NCBI GenBank assembly: GCA_052401645.1
Contig: CP198939.1
Location: 992,001-1,056,000, forward strand
Source: Arsenophonus sp052401645
GTDB lineage: Bacteria; Pseudomonadota; Gammaproteobacteria; Enterobacterales; Enterobacteriaceae
Direction: 5' to 3'
Length of the DNA: 64,000 bases
Made by a program: the position numbers and the translations under genes. The notes beneath the pieces were generated by a model. That model was not told the origin of the DNA. It was given only the letters and a program-made list of their open reading frames with translations, and searched no databases. Positions 29,001-40,061 of the stretch are shown here, piece by piece; the stretch's first letter is position 1; each line of letters opens with the position of its first letter.

Positions 29001-30388
29001 AATTAACAAATTTAAAATTATTGAATAATCAATTAAGTTTATTAATAATGAACTAGAAAATAATGAAAGTTATTTAATTTTTTTTTAATAAAATATTTAA
29101 TAAAATATTTAATATTATCTAAGTATATTAATTATATAATAAAAAATAATATTTTAGAATTATTGAGTTTATATTTATTAATTAAAAATTTTAAAATATT
29201 TAATTAATAAAAAATTATTTATTATAAAATATAGTATATTACTTATAAGTCATCTTAATAAAATTAACTATTTTATTTTTTAAACTTATAATCTTAATTA
29301 TTACAAATATAATAAGATAAGTTTATAAATAAATATATAAAATATATATAGAAATTGAATAAAAAATTTTAAAAAAAAATATAACTATCAAAATTTAATT
29401 GATGTATTTTAATGACAAAAATTATTATTAACATCATTAAATTGTTTAGATATTAAAATTAATACATTTATACTATGGAAAATACATCTATCTCTCTTTA
29501 AAGAGGTGAAAGATATATGATATTTTATGATATATGAATATTTTTATAACTAAAATAAATTAACTTAAATATATTAATAATTAATTATAAAAAATTTTTA
29601 TAATTTAATTAGTAACTTGATAAATCAATAAATTATATCTTTTATAATACGTTTTATTAAAAAAAAGATTTTTTATAAATTTAATGATAGAGATAAAAAT
29701 TATTTATTTAAAAAAATAGATATATTATTATATTAAAAATATGTTGTTAAAAAAAGTTTTTTATTTTAAAATTACTTAAACTAAATATTTATATTTTATT
29801 AGATATTAGTTTATAAACTAATTATTTTAAAAATAATTACCAAATTAATTTCTATAATTAGACATAAATGAAAATCTGTCTATCATATTTCTAATAGAAA
29901 TATGATAGCTTAAGTGTTAAAATAAAAGGATTTTTTTTAACTTAATTAGTTAATTTATTAATATAAATATATATTAAATTATATTAATACTAAGTTTTAG
30001 TAACAATTAGTTCAATATATAATATTGACTATATTATATAATAATATAGTCAATTATATGTTATATAATTTATAAGAAAATATCATTTCAATTATTAATA
30101 TTATAACTAATTATTTATCATTATTAATTAATATAAGATTAATAACTAATACACATTAAATTAGTAATAAAAAATTATAATTATATTTTTCTATTTGTTC
30201 ATTTAGATCATGAATATTATGAATCATATATAGTAATATTTAATGATATTTAAATATTAAATAGTGATCTAAAATACCTCAATAATATAAAATAATAAAA
30301 AAAATTTTTTCTAAAAATATTAATGTAAGTATAAAGATATTATCAATAAACATGTAAATGATTAAATTAAAGATAAAGGTATAATCTT
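17008..30388. other. 13.4-kb desert between folD and waaG
   Basis: There is no recognisable intact gene, tRNA or rRNA. A 69-codon frame at 26957-27166 has only A+T-type residues and is not credible. Hairpins occur at 18572-18604 (14-bp arms, 5-nt loop), 26278-26314 (14-bp arms), 29880-29908 (13-bp arms, loop AAT) and 30024-30054 (13-bp arms). GC-richer patches at about 19911-20010 and 22790-22950 may be gene relics. The last bases before waaG show an AAAGG-like ribosome site. Confidence 0.6.
19911..19997 (-). pseudogene. unidentified coding-like patch
   Basis: The 19.9-20.0 kb patch is distinctly less A+T rich than its surroundings. On the minus strand it opens with ATG and reads MKLSLLVSITYRLIEVQKVT and then EVKRILNK before TAA. 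The glutamine, valine and glutamate content is not what chance A+T sequence gives. I do not recognise a family. Other frames are interrupted. It is probably a remnant of a decayed gene, less likely a short real gene. Confidence 0.22.
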
Positions 30389-31504
30389 ATGGAGATTGCT
30401 TTTTGTTTATATAAATATTTTCCATTTGGCGGATTACAAAGAAATTTTATACAAATTCTTAATATTTGTCAAAAAAGAGGATACCGAATACGTGTTTATA
30501 CAATGGTATGGGATAGTAAAATTCCTACTCATATTAATATTATAATAATAAAAACTAAATCATACACAAATCATGGTCGTAATGAAGCATTTTATCATCA
30601 AGTAAAAATACATTTAACAAAATATCCTGCAGATATTATTATTGGTTTTAATAAAATGCCTGGATTAGATATTTATTATGCCGCTGATATTTGTTTTGCA
30701 GAAGAAGTTGAAAAAGAAAAAAGTATTTTTTATAAATTTACTAAACGATATAAACATTATATTTCTTATGAAAAAGCTGTTTTTGGAGTAGATAGTCATA
30801 CTAAATTATTCATGCTTACAAAACATCAAGTTAATGATTTTAAAAAGCATTATAAAACACCAGACGCACGTTTTTATCTTTTGCCTCCAGGTATTGAACA
30901 TAGTAAAAAATACGACAAGCAAATTACTGACGCAAAACAGATTTATCGTAAAAAAAATTCTATTTCGGAAAATCAATTTTTTTTATTACAAGTAGGTTCA
31001 GATTTTAAGCGCAAAGGTATGGATAGAGCACTTAAATCCATCGCTTCTTTACCTCAAATTGTAAGGAATAAGACTATATTTATAGCAGTAGGACAAGCTG
31101 ATCCATCACCTTATCAACGTCTAGCAAAAAAACTAGGTATATATAAGCAAGTTTTATTTTTTCAAGGGCGTGATGATATAGCTGAATTGATGACTGCTGC
31201 TGATATCTTAATACATCCTGCTTATCAAGAAGCTGCTGGTATAGTATTAATCGAAGCAATTGTAGCTGGTTTACCTATTATTACAACAGAAATTTGTGGT
31301 TATGCACTTTATGTTAAACGAGCAGATTGTGGTATAGTATTAAATGAACCTTATAAACAAGATAGTCTTAATAATGCATTAAAAATAAGTTTAGTTAATA
31401 AATCTTTATTAAATAAATGGGCTAAATCTGCACGCTACTTTGCAGATACACAAGATTTATATAGTTTAGCTGAAAAAGCAGTAGATATTATTTTAAGACA
31501 CTAA
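30389..31504 (+). CDS. waaG: LPS core glucosyltransferase I
   Basis: WaaG transfers glucose from UDP-glucose to heptose II of the LPS inner core, at the cytoplasmic face of the inner membrane. The protein is a GT4-family, GT-B-fold enzyme. The N-terminal donor/acceptor motif AFCLYKYFPFGGLQRNF is nearly identical to E. coli WaaG. The blocks ADIIIGFNKMPGLD and LLQVGSDFKRKGMDR follow, and the nucleotide-sugar motif HPAYQEAAGIVLIEA has the paired glutamates of the EX7E signature. Length is 371 residues against 374. The start is supported by the AAAGG sequence about ten bases upstream. The next gene, waaP, is broken, so WaaG survives from a formerly larger core operon. No waaQ was detected upstream. 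Confidence 0.96.
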   Translation: MEIAFCLYKYFPFGGLQRNFIQILNICQKRGYRIRVYTMVWDSKIPTHINIIIIKTKSYTNHGRNEAFYHQVKIHLTKYPADIIIGFNKMPGLDIYYAADICFAEEVEKEKSIFYKFTKRYKHYISYEKAVFGVDSHTKLFMLTKHQVNDFKKHYKTPDARFYLLPPGIEHSKKYDKQITDAKQIYRKKNSISENQFFLLQVGSDFKRKGMDRALKSIASLPQIVRNKTIFIAVGQADPSPYQRLAKKLGIYKQVLFFQGRDDIAELMTAADILIHPAYQEAAGIVLIEAIVAGLPIITTEICGYALYVKRADCGIVLNEPYKQDSLNNALKISLVNKSLLNKWAKSARYFADTQDLYSLAEKAVDIILRH

Positions 31505-31505
31505 A

Positions 31506-32241
31506 ATGCTTTAGTTTAAAAACCTTTTAAAATTTATTGAAATGAAGTAATTTTTTTTATAATAGAAAATTATATGGTGAAATTTTTTACAATTAGAAAA
31601 ACGTAAAATATTGAATTTTATTCTTAACGTAAGAATCTATTTTTTAAAAATTACCACAATAATTTAGTATATAAGATAGAGACAGTTAATGGAAAATAAT
31701 TAATTGGATTAAATAATAGATGTATTAATAGTATTAACGTTAAAGCTTTCTGAAAGAAAGGAATTAATACTATTATGTACCAAGTCATTTATTCTTACAA
31801 AAGTATTTATTTCAACTATTAGTTTTAAAAAATACTGCAAAAATTGGAAAAAATTCAATTTCTAAATTTAATACTAAAAATAGTAATTTCTTGAATAACT
31901 GAAATTTTACGTAAAATGCATGAATATAATATTAATTATCGTGATTTCTATATTTTCCATTTTTTATTAGATTTACTATTTGATTGTAATGAAAAATAAA
32001 GATTTCAATCATTGACTTGCACCACTCTTAAAATCAGATAAAATATACTAAAGAGATTGATAAATAAAGATTTTATTTGGTTATATTTTTCTTTAATTAA
32101 GATTGGATTAACTCAATGAGATATTTTTCATTTTATGTAAATTTATTTTTCTAATAATTTAAAAAAAATATCTTTAATAATGAACAGAAATTAATATCAA
32201 ACACTAATGTTAAAATATAAAAAAAGTAAAGAAAAAAAACT
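31506..32241 (+). pseudogene. waaP: decayed LPS core heptose I kinase
   Basis: WaaP phosphorylates heptose I of the LPS core and follows waaG in E. coli. No open frame remains, but joining frames gives a long colinear match. At 31776-31850 TKSFILTKVFISTISFKKYC aligns with E. coli TSFIITEDLTPTISLEDYC. At about 31916-31975 MHEYNINYRDFYIFHFLL aligns with MHAAGINHRDCYICHFLL, which includes the kinase HRD-type motif. Then KISIIDLH aligns with KISVIDLH, and at 32062-32118 NKDFIWLYFSLIKIGLTQ aligns with DKDLIGLYFSSMNIGLTQ. Early on, GEIFYN matches GEVFRE. At least four frame changes and many stops separate these blocks. The start would be at the ATG at 31506, just past waaG. Overall length is close to that of the intact gene, so the decay is recent and mostly point mutation and small indels. 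Confidence 0.88.
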
Positions 32242-34870
32242 ATTAATAATAGATTATAATCTAAACAATTTATATAAAAATGAATATATTATTTTATTTT
32301 CTTTAGTATATAGCTATTATATAAAAATTTATATAATAAAATATGCATCTTAATTACAGGTAATATTTCATATTACTTATAAAGTATATATACTAATTTT
32401 ATTATTAAATTTTCCAAGATTTTCAATAATATAAAAACTATATTATAAAATTCTAATATAAATTACTTCTTCTATATATTCGTAAATAATTCTTCTTAAT
32501 AAAAGAAGGATTTTAGATATTTTCTGAAATTATATAAAAATAAAAAATATTTAATTAATTATTAGAATTTATAATTATTTTAGTAAATATTAGAAAATTA
32601 GTTATATATGTTATCTATTTTAAATTTATTATTTTTTATTTTATAAATATAATAGATAAGTTTATATTTAAATGTGGATATTATAACTAATGATAAAATA
32701 GATATATAATATAAATTAAATAATAATAAAGTTTGTATAATTAAAATATAAAAGATAAAGATAATAATGATATTAAAATAAAAATGTGTTAAAAAACACA
32801 TTTAATATTAAAATTTTATTTATTATTGATATTATTCTATTTGATATTCTTAATTAAATTAAGAATGAACTGATTGTCATCATATAATGATGTATTAAGT
32901 AATTTAACGAAAATAATATTTATTGTTAACAATAATAAAATCACTATTAAAAGTAGAAAATATTATATTTATCACTCTAAAAATTATAGTAAAAATACTA
33001 ATAAGAGTTAAAATAATCATATATATTATTATTTAGTTTAATATAAATTATTTTTATAAAATTAAAGTAATATTTAATAACAAAATATTATATAAAATAA
33101 TTTTTAAAAAAAAATTTTATTAAAATTTTATATAAAAAATTGATAAATTAGTTATTTAAAGAATAGTATCAATATATATTTAATTTTTATCAATTAATTA
33201 ATAATAATTAATTGATATATCAAATTATTAATATAAAAATATAATTTATATAGTTATTTATATATACTTAATAGTTAAAATAATTATAAATATCAAATTT
33301 TTAATTTAATATTTATTATTTTCAGTTAATTAATTTAAAATATTTAAGTATTAATATAAATTATATTTATATATAAATATAATTTAATTTATAAAGACAA
33401 TATAAATAAATAGCTTATTTAGCTAAACTTTAGCTGTTTTTTACTGTAGTTATCTTTAACTAAATTTGATAATATATATTAATCAAGTTTTAATTTAATA
33501 AATTTAAACTATTTAAATGATAAATGTTTTAATGTCTATAAATTCTATTAGAATTTAAATGAACAAATTTCTAATATTTTAATTTCCAAAGTAGATATAT
33601 ATATTTATGATAAATAACTATAAATATGTTATAAAATAATTATTTATTATGATTTATAAATATATAAAAATATTACTATAAATAATAGTAGTTTTTAACT
33701 ATATTTTTATTATGTATTATTAATATCTCTGATTTATTAATTATACTATATCATTTAAATTAAAATATTTATTTAAAATTGAAAAAGTAACAATCAAAAT
33801 ATAATAAAAGATATTTTTGATTAGAAAATATATTTATTTTTTAAAATAAATATTTATAATATTTTTTATTTCTTACTTAAAAATAATTTATATAAATGTT
33901 TTGAAATACTTCATGAATAAATATTTTATCTTGATTAATTAAGTATTTCTATTATTATTTAGATCTTTGTTATTTAACAGATAATATCTGTATTTAAATA
34001 TTTTTAATATTTAAATAAACTTATAATAATTATAGAAAAAATATATAATAATATTAAAATTAAAACTATCTTTATTATATTAAATATCTATTAAATAAAT
34101 TAAAATTTAATTAAAAATTAAAGTTTAATTATTATTAATAATAAAATTATAAAATAATATTATTAAATTCAATTTATTTTCAATACCTATTTAGAATAAT
34201 GAATATTTTCATATTATATTTATATAATGATTATTCATTATAATTTATTATTTTTATTTTAAATAATCTCATTTTATATAAGATATAATAATGTTAATTA
34301 TTAATATTTAGTTAATATTTTATAAAAAAATTCATTTAATATTATTTATTATTTTTATAAAATTTTTTTTAAAATAAAATATAAAAAAATAAAATAAAAT
34401 AGATATAATAAAAACTAATAAATAAAAAATATATAATTATATAACTCATATAATAACATTATACATATAATAACATTATATATATTAAATAATAGTTATA
34501 TATTAAGATATTAGAAAATTTAATTAATTATTAACAATAAAAATAAATTATCTTTAAATAAGATAATAAAATATACTTATTAATTTTAATTAAATACATA
34601 ATAGTTAAAAATAAATTAATATTTATAAAATATTTTTATAAAAATTAAAACTACCAAGAAAATAAGTAGTAATATTTATTATCATAAATTTAAAAATAAC
34701 AATAAATTAAATTATCTATTTAACTAGATATCTTTTATTTTTTTATTTAAATAATAGATAGTTAGTTAATTTAACTTATTTTTTGATTAAAGTATGATAA
34801 TATATTACATATTAAAATTAATCATTAATTATACAATTAGTAATATTAGTTAAAATTTTATAAAACTTAA
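32242..34870. other. 2.6-kb desert, nothing recognised
   Basis: This is pure A+T-type sequence. The 67-codon minus-strand frame at 32598-32801 is hydrophobic, I/Y/L/N-rich and without any motif, so I do not call it a gene. A short hairpin (AAATGTGTT/AACACATTT) lies near 32780-32805. In enterics rpmB and rpmG would precede mutM here, but I see no trace of them. Confidence 0.6.
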
Positions 34871-34874
34871 ATTA

Positions 34875-35665
34875 AATTATATAGAATCAAAACTAATTTA
34901 GTTTACATTAAATAGAATATGGCATGCTGTATATTAATAAATTAAGATAAATTTATAAAATTAAAATTTTTGTATATCTAAAACAAATCAATTTTTAATA
35001 TTAACTTTATATTATTTTCTGATTTATTAAGTTTTAACTTATAGATTACTATAAATAACCATTAATTAGATTGCATATTATGATAGTATTTCAGCTTTTA
35101 TAAAAATAAAAAATTAACTTTAATTATATCTCTATCGTATCTAATTTGATTTTCAGGTAATATTAAGAAACGATATATTATATTAATTATAAATTTTTAA
35201 TGTTTGATTTTAAAATAACAAGATTTATAAATCTTCTATATTTATAGATAAATGAAAAAATCTATTTTATATATTTTAATATAAATTATTATTTATTAAT
35301 AATAAAAATACTATTTAACTCAATTTAATATAATGAAAAATTATAGTTTTATAATGGATAATATCAATGTTAATAATATGTATATTTCGTTACTAAAATC
35401 CTTATACTAAAATCTTCTCCTTCAAACATAAAAAGAGATAATTTATTTAATTATTCAAAATTAATATATATACTTTTCTTTAATTTTTGAATAAAAAATA
35501 TTATGTATAATATTAAAAAATTAATAGTTAGATAGTAAATACAATAAGTCATTGCTAATAATATTTATTTCATAATTGAAATATTAAAATATATTTTTAT
35601 TATGCTTAATTATTTTTAATTAATAATTATGGTACTGAAGTAATTTTATTAAAACTATTAAAATA
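34875..35665 (+). pseudogene. mutM: decayed formamidopyrimidine-DNA glycosylase
   Basis: MutM (Fpg) excises 8-oxoguanine. In enterics it sits tail-to-tail with coaD, exactly where this relic lies. Frame-joined matches run in order across nearly the full gene length. ISKTNQFLILTL at about 34974 aligns with E. coli VQRRAKYLLLEL. LIRLHIM at about 35065 aligns with IIIHLGM, and FSGNIKKRYI at about 35150 with MSNGKVLRYT. IMDNINVNNMYISL at about 35357 aligns with LMDNKLVVGVGNIYAS. The tail YGTEVI near 35630 aligns with the zinc-finger segment CGTPIV. The spacing between the second and third blocks matches the E. coli spacing to within a few bases. Stops and frameshifts are frequent. Repair capacity for oxidised guanine would be lost unless the gene is duplicated elsewhere. 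Confidence 0.72.
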
Positions 35666-35668
35666 AAC

Positions 35669-36163
35669 TTATAATAAATAATTTTTATTACACATTTTTA
35701 AAATAGCTTTAGCTATTGATTCCGGCAAAAAAAATGAAATATCGCATCCATAATAAGCAAGTTTTTTAATTAAAGAGGAAGAAATAATTGATAACTTTGG
35801 AGAAGATAATAGAAAAATAGTTTCTATATTGGCTATTAAGTATTTATTGATATTAGCTACCTGACATTCATATTCAAAATCTAAGATAGATCTAATACCT
35901 CTTATTAAAATATTAGCTTGTTGTTTTTGCGCAAAATTTATTGTAAGTTCATAAAATCCTATTACTTTAACATTAGTGAAATGTTTTGTTTGTTCTTGAG
36001 CAAATAAAATTCGTTCATCAAGAGTGAACATTGGATTTTTACGTGAATTATCAGCTATAGCTAATATTACTTCATTAAATATCAATGAAGCACGTTCTAT
36101 AATGTCTAAGTGACCATAAGTTATGGGATCAAAAGTACCAGGATAAATTGCTTTGTTTCTCAT
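35669..36163 (-). CDS. coaD: phosphopantetheine adenylyltransferase
   Basis: CoaD makes dephospho-CoA from ATP and 4'-phosphopantetheine, the penultimate step of CoA synthesis. The nucleotidyltransferase signature YPGTFDPITYGH is intact with His18. Lys42 in RKNPMFTLDER and Arg88/Arg91 in LIRGIRS correspond to the substrate-binding residues of E. coli CoaD, and the ISSS motif near the C-terminus is present. Length is 164 residues against 159. The segment SPKLSIISSS lacks the aromatic residue found in E. coli SKEWSFISSS. The start is the family Met; no Shine-Dalgarno is visible upstream. It lies divergent from waaA and convergent with the mutM relic. In enterics coaD is usually codirectional with and downstream of waaA, so a local rearrangement has occurred. 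Confidence 0.95.
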   Translation of the reverse strand: MRNKAIYPGTFDPITYGHLDIIERASLIFNEVILAIADNSRKNPMFTLDERILFAQEQTKHFTNVKVIGFYELTINFAQKQQANILIRGIRSILDFEYECQVANINKYLIANIETIFLLSSPKLSIISSSLIKKLAYYGCDISFFLPESIAKAILKMCNKNYLL

Positions 36164-36433
36164 AAAGTCATTTATAATTAATAACGTTCAATTAAATACA
36201 TATTATTTAATAAAAAAGAAAGAACATTAATCAATTAAATAAAATAAACAAAATAAATAATTATTTATTTATCATATTTTAAATAATTACTAATTTAATT
36301 TAAATTAATTAAAAAGATGAAAATTTTTAATCAATATTAAAAGCATTGTTTTAAAAAATATTTATTAGACATATTTATATGTAACAAATAATTTGTTATT
36401 ATATCATTAATTTAAATTAATTAATGTAACATA
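36164..36433. promoter_or_regulatory. divergent coaD/waaA intergenic region
   Basis: This 270-bp spacer must contain the start signals of both genes. TAACAAAT-A-ATTTGTTA, at about 36382-36400, is an 8-bp-arm palindrome upstream of waaA and could be a hairpin or protein site. Many TATAAT-like hexamers exist, so no promoter can be chosen with confidence. Neither gene has a convincing Shine-Dalgarno sequence. Confidence 0.35.
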
Positions 36434-37720
36434 ATGTTATTATTTCTATACCAAATACTCATTTATCTTATTCAACCTATTATTTGGTTACGTTTATTAT
36501 GGTGTAGCCTTAAATTTCCAGCTTATCGTAAAAGATGGAATGAGCGATATGGTTTTTGTAATGATAATATGATTTCTGGTGGTATATTATTACATTCAGT
36601 TTCAGTTGGAGAAACATTAGCAGCTATTCCGTTAGTTAGAGCATTACGACATCAATATCCATCATTGCCTATTACTATTACTACCATGACACCAACTGGA
36701 TTAGAACGAGTTTTCGTAGAATTTGGTGATGATGTTCAACGTTCATACTTACCTTATGATTTATCAGGTTCTGTGCATCGTTTTCTTAATCATGTAAATC
36801 CTAAATTAACTATTATCATGGAAACAGAACTTTGGCCAAATCTGATTCTTCAATTAAGAAAACGAAAAATTCCATTAGTTATTGCTAATGCTCGTTTATC
36901 TGAACGATCAGCATTACGTTATCAAAAATTAGGTTATTTTATAGAAAAGTTATTGCAAAAAATTACCTTAATCGCAGTGCAAAACGAAGATGATGGAGAA
37001 CGTTTTATAAAATTGGGTTTGTCAAGAAAAAAATTATACGCTATAGGTAATCTAAAGTTTGATATTTATATAACTCCTGAATTAGCAGAAAAAGTTATAA
37101 TATTACGTCGACAGTGGGCTACAAATCGACTAGTTTGGATTGCTAGCAGCACCCATGAAGGAGAAGAATTAATTATTTTACAAGCTTATACTAAATTATT
37201 AATAAAATTTCCAAACTTATTACTTATTCTTGTTCCTCGTCATCCTGAACGTTTTACAAAAGCAAAATCATTAATAATAAAATCTAAATTACATTATATT
37301 TGTCGTAGTAAAAATATGGTTCCTAATATAAATACTCAAGTTATTATTGGCGATACTATGGGTGAACTAATGTTACTATATGGTATTTCTGATATTGCTT
37401 TTATCGGCGGTAGTTTGGTTAAAAAAGGAGGTCAAAATCCTTTAGAAGCAGCTGTACATGCTTTACCTATTTTAATGGGTCCTTATACTTTTAATTTTAA
37501 AGATATTTGCACTAAACTGAAAGAAGCAAATGGCCTTATTACAGTTAATGACAGTAAATCTTTAATTCTTACTGTTTCTTATTTACTTAAAGAGAAAAAT
37601 TATCGTCTATACCATGGTAATCAATCAAAAAAAGTTTTACACGAGAATCAAGGAGCATTACAAAAATTATTAAAATTGTTAGAACCATATACATCTCCAA
37701 ATAGTAAACTGATTAAATAA
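36434..37720 (+). CDS. waaA: Kdo transferase (lipid A 3-deoxy-D-manno-octulosonate transferase)
   Basis: WaaA adds two Kdo residues from CMP-Kdo to lipid IVA at the inner membrane, the essential base of the LPS core. An N-terminal hydrophobic anchor (residues 1-25) is followed by the acceptor domain with HSVSVGET, where Glu60 is the catalytic base. METELWPN and ANARLSERS are family blocks, and the donor-binding half has ASSTHEGEE, VPRHPERF, IGGSLVKKGGQNPLEA and MGPYTFNF. The 428 residues match the 425 of E. coli from end to end. The start agrees with the family N-terminus MLLFLYQ. It lies divergent from coaD, and a waaE relic follows about 210 bp downstream on the same strand. Confidence 0.97.
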   Translation: MLLFLYQILIYLIQPIIWLRLLWCSLKFPAYRKRWNERYGFCNDNMISGGILLHSVSVGETLAAIPLVRALRHQYPSLPITITTMTPTGLERVFVEFGDDVQRSYLPYDLSGSVHRFLNHVNPKLTIIMETELWPNLILQLRKRKIPLVIANARLSERSALRYQKLGYFIEKLLQKITLIAVQNEDDGERFIKLGLSRKKLYAIGNLKFDIYITPELAEKVIILRRQWATNRLVWIASSTHEGEELIILQAYTKLLIKFPNLLLILVPRHPERFTKAKSLIIKSKLHYICRSKNMVPNINTQVIIGDTMGELMLLYGISDIAFIGGSLVKKGGQNPLEAAVHALPILMGPYTFNFKDICTKLKEANGLITVNDSKSLILTVSYLLKEKNYRLYHGNQSKKVLHENQGALQKLLKLLEPYTSPNSKLIK

Positions 37721-37928
37721 AAATAATTTAAATAAATTCTATAGATTCTATTTTTATTAAAAATTATTTATTTTAATTTAAATAAATAAATCTTTTAACC
37801 AATTAAGTTATACAACTGATAATTAAAATCTTATATCTTTATATATATAAACTAAAAATATTATTATTAACTATAATAAATACCAATTTATTTATTTTAT
37901 AAATTTTATAATTTTATTTCTTTATATT

Positions 37929-38013
37929 ATGAATGTTATTCTTTAAGATTGTTAAAATCTTAATTGAAAAGTGAACGATAAATAAAATTTGACTAAAATA
38001 ATTAGTTTTTTGT
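37929..38013 (+). pseudogene. waaE: possible relic of waaE (LPS core glucosyltransferase)
   Basis: Serratia, Yersinia, Klebsiella and Proteus carry waaE between waaA and coaD. Downstream of waaA an ATG opens MNVIL, then after a one-base frame slip the frame reads IVKILIEK and continues to LVF. This aligns with WaaE SVVMIVKNEADLIEDCL...WADEIVIFD if nine bases are deleted. The three stop codons fall where the family has C, W and E (TGT to TGA, TGG to TGA, GAA to TAA), each a single change. Later parts are unreadable. The assignment rests on about 25 codons plus synteny and is tentative. Confidence 0.42.
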
Positions 38014-40025
38014 TATTTTATAACATATATTGAATATAACATTTATTTTTTATTAGTATTTCATTTACTTTTATATCAGTTTTAATCTGATATAATAAAT
38101 TTTATTATAACTTATTCATAACATTTTTCATAAAATTAAATTAGCTTAATTTTTATATTATTAATATTAAATTTATGAAATGTTATTGTTTTTTGATATT
38201 ATTAATTATGAAAATAGATATATTATTAATATTATATATTTTTAATTATTAGTTCTTATCTATTATTTATAACCATTCTAAATAAATATTTATATTTTAT
38301 ATAACTTATTTATAATCTATATAACTTACTGGTTAAGTATTTAAGATATTTTATTGAATAAACTATTTTATTAACTATTTTCATAATTAATATTAAAATA
38401 ATTTAATAATTATTCTTTTATGGATTAATTATAATTCAGTTTTTATTAAAAATATCTAATTTACAAGCTCGTTAATAGAAAATAATTTCTCGATTTTAAA
38501 TATAAAATTTATAGATAGAAAAATATTTAATCTATAAATTATATTTTAATCTTATTTATTTTTTATTTTCGAATCATTTCTAGCATTACTTTATTTTACT
38601 TTAAAATACTAAAAGATAATATAAAGAGAAATTTAGTTAATTGGATAACTTTGTTTTAAAGATTTTTATCATCTATAATTTTGATGAAATTTTCTTAATA
38701 ATGTAGAGAATAATCAAATAATGATTTGAATTATTTATACTTATTCTAACATTATTATTTGTTATTTCTATGTGTTTTTAATAAAAGATGTTGTTGCTAA
38801 TGATATTAATTAATATAATTAATATTTTTAATGAAATCTTTTTTAATTAATATCTGTATTATAAATTAATGATATATATTAAACTAATAAGAAAATAATT
38901 TATATTAAAATACTTACAATATAATAGAGTAACCACTAAGTTGAGAGATAAAATATTAAAATCATTACACTATATATTTATGTGTGATGAAATTAATCTT
39001 TAATAGTTTATTTTATTATCTATTAGTAATGATGTACTATATACTTATTAAGAAATTTGATATCAGTATAAAGATATCAAATTAAATACTTATTATTCTC
39101 TTCAATATTTTCATAAAATAACTAAAAACAAAAGATTATAATATTATTAAATATAATATTATAATTTAAAAAGATTTATCTCTAATACTATAAAGTTATT
39201 TATCTTATATTAAAGATATTATTTATAGATAAAAAAAGTCAAATTATGATTATTAATAAAAGTACAGTATAGATATATATAAATCTCATGAGTTAAATAT
39301 TTTGCTAAATCTTAGTAAAATATATAATTTATTTAATTCTGATATTCACTATATTATAGTGACAAAATAAACTGTTGGTTATTAAATTAAATAACCAAAA
39401 TAGTGATGCATACTTAATTAGATTATTTTTTTAAAATATCTAAAGTACTGTGTTACCAGGAGATAATTTATCATTTTTAAAATATAAAATTTTCTTTAAG
39501 AAAATTTTATAAAAATATCTATTTTCAAAGTATTAAAATAAAAAATAGTTATATTTTATGATTTTGTTATTTGTAAAAATTTATTTAACTTTAATTTTGA
39601 TTATTATAAATAATAAATAGAATAATATTTTAAAACTAGCTATTTAGCAAATGAAAATTAAGTTATAAACTATAAAAAATATTAATTTATACAATAAAGA
39701 AATTAGCAATTTTTATTAAATTATAAATCTTATAAACTAATAAAATCATATTTATCATAATAATCTATGAGAAAAATTAAATACTAATAAGATATATGAT
39801 AATTCTTAAATTAGATAGATTAATAATCGAAAAGACCTTAATTTTTTTAAAATATAATTATTATATTATTAATCATAAAGAAAATATAATTACATTATAT
39901 ATTAGAGAATTAAATTAATAATAAATATTTATTTTTTTTCATAAAAAATAAAACTTAAGAATAGTTTATTATTAATAAAAAATAGAATTAAAAAATTTAA
40001 TTTTTTAATAAATAATTTTTGGTAC

Positions 40026-40061
40026 AAAAATACTGTTTTGTATAAAAACAGTATTTTTTTT
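40026..40061 (+). terminator. strong terminator-like hairpin without an intact gene upstream
   Basis: AAAAATACTGTTTT and its exact reverse complement form a 14-bp stem with loop GTAT, followed by a run of T on the plus strand. This is a textbook intrinsic terminator shape. The nearest plus-strand gene, waaA, ends 2.3 kb away. On the minus strand it lies 0.75 kb past waaC and has a five-T run, so it could serve the hldD-waaF-waaC operon. Confidence 0.5.

Noticed and set aside
29490..29530. Strong ribosome-site-like AGAGGTGAAAG in a desert
   Set aside because: The following ATG opens only a few codons before a stop; no protein-coding continuation in nearby frames.
32598..32801. 67-codon open frame on the minus strand
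   Set aside because: Hydrophobic I/Y/L/N-rich chance frame, no family resemblance, no context.
37790..37840. tRNA D-arm-like sequence on the minus strand (TAACTTAATTGGTTA)
   Set aside because: Only the D-arm region resembles a tRNA; no anticodon stem, T arm or acceptor pairs, so it is not a tRNA and too weak to call a tRNA relic.
39440..39470. TVLPGDNLS peptide resembling a segment of EF-Tu
   Set aside because: Seven-residue similarity without flanking matches; P-G-D-N occurs in many proteins.
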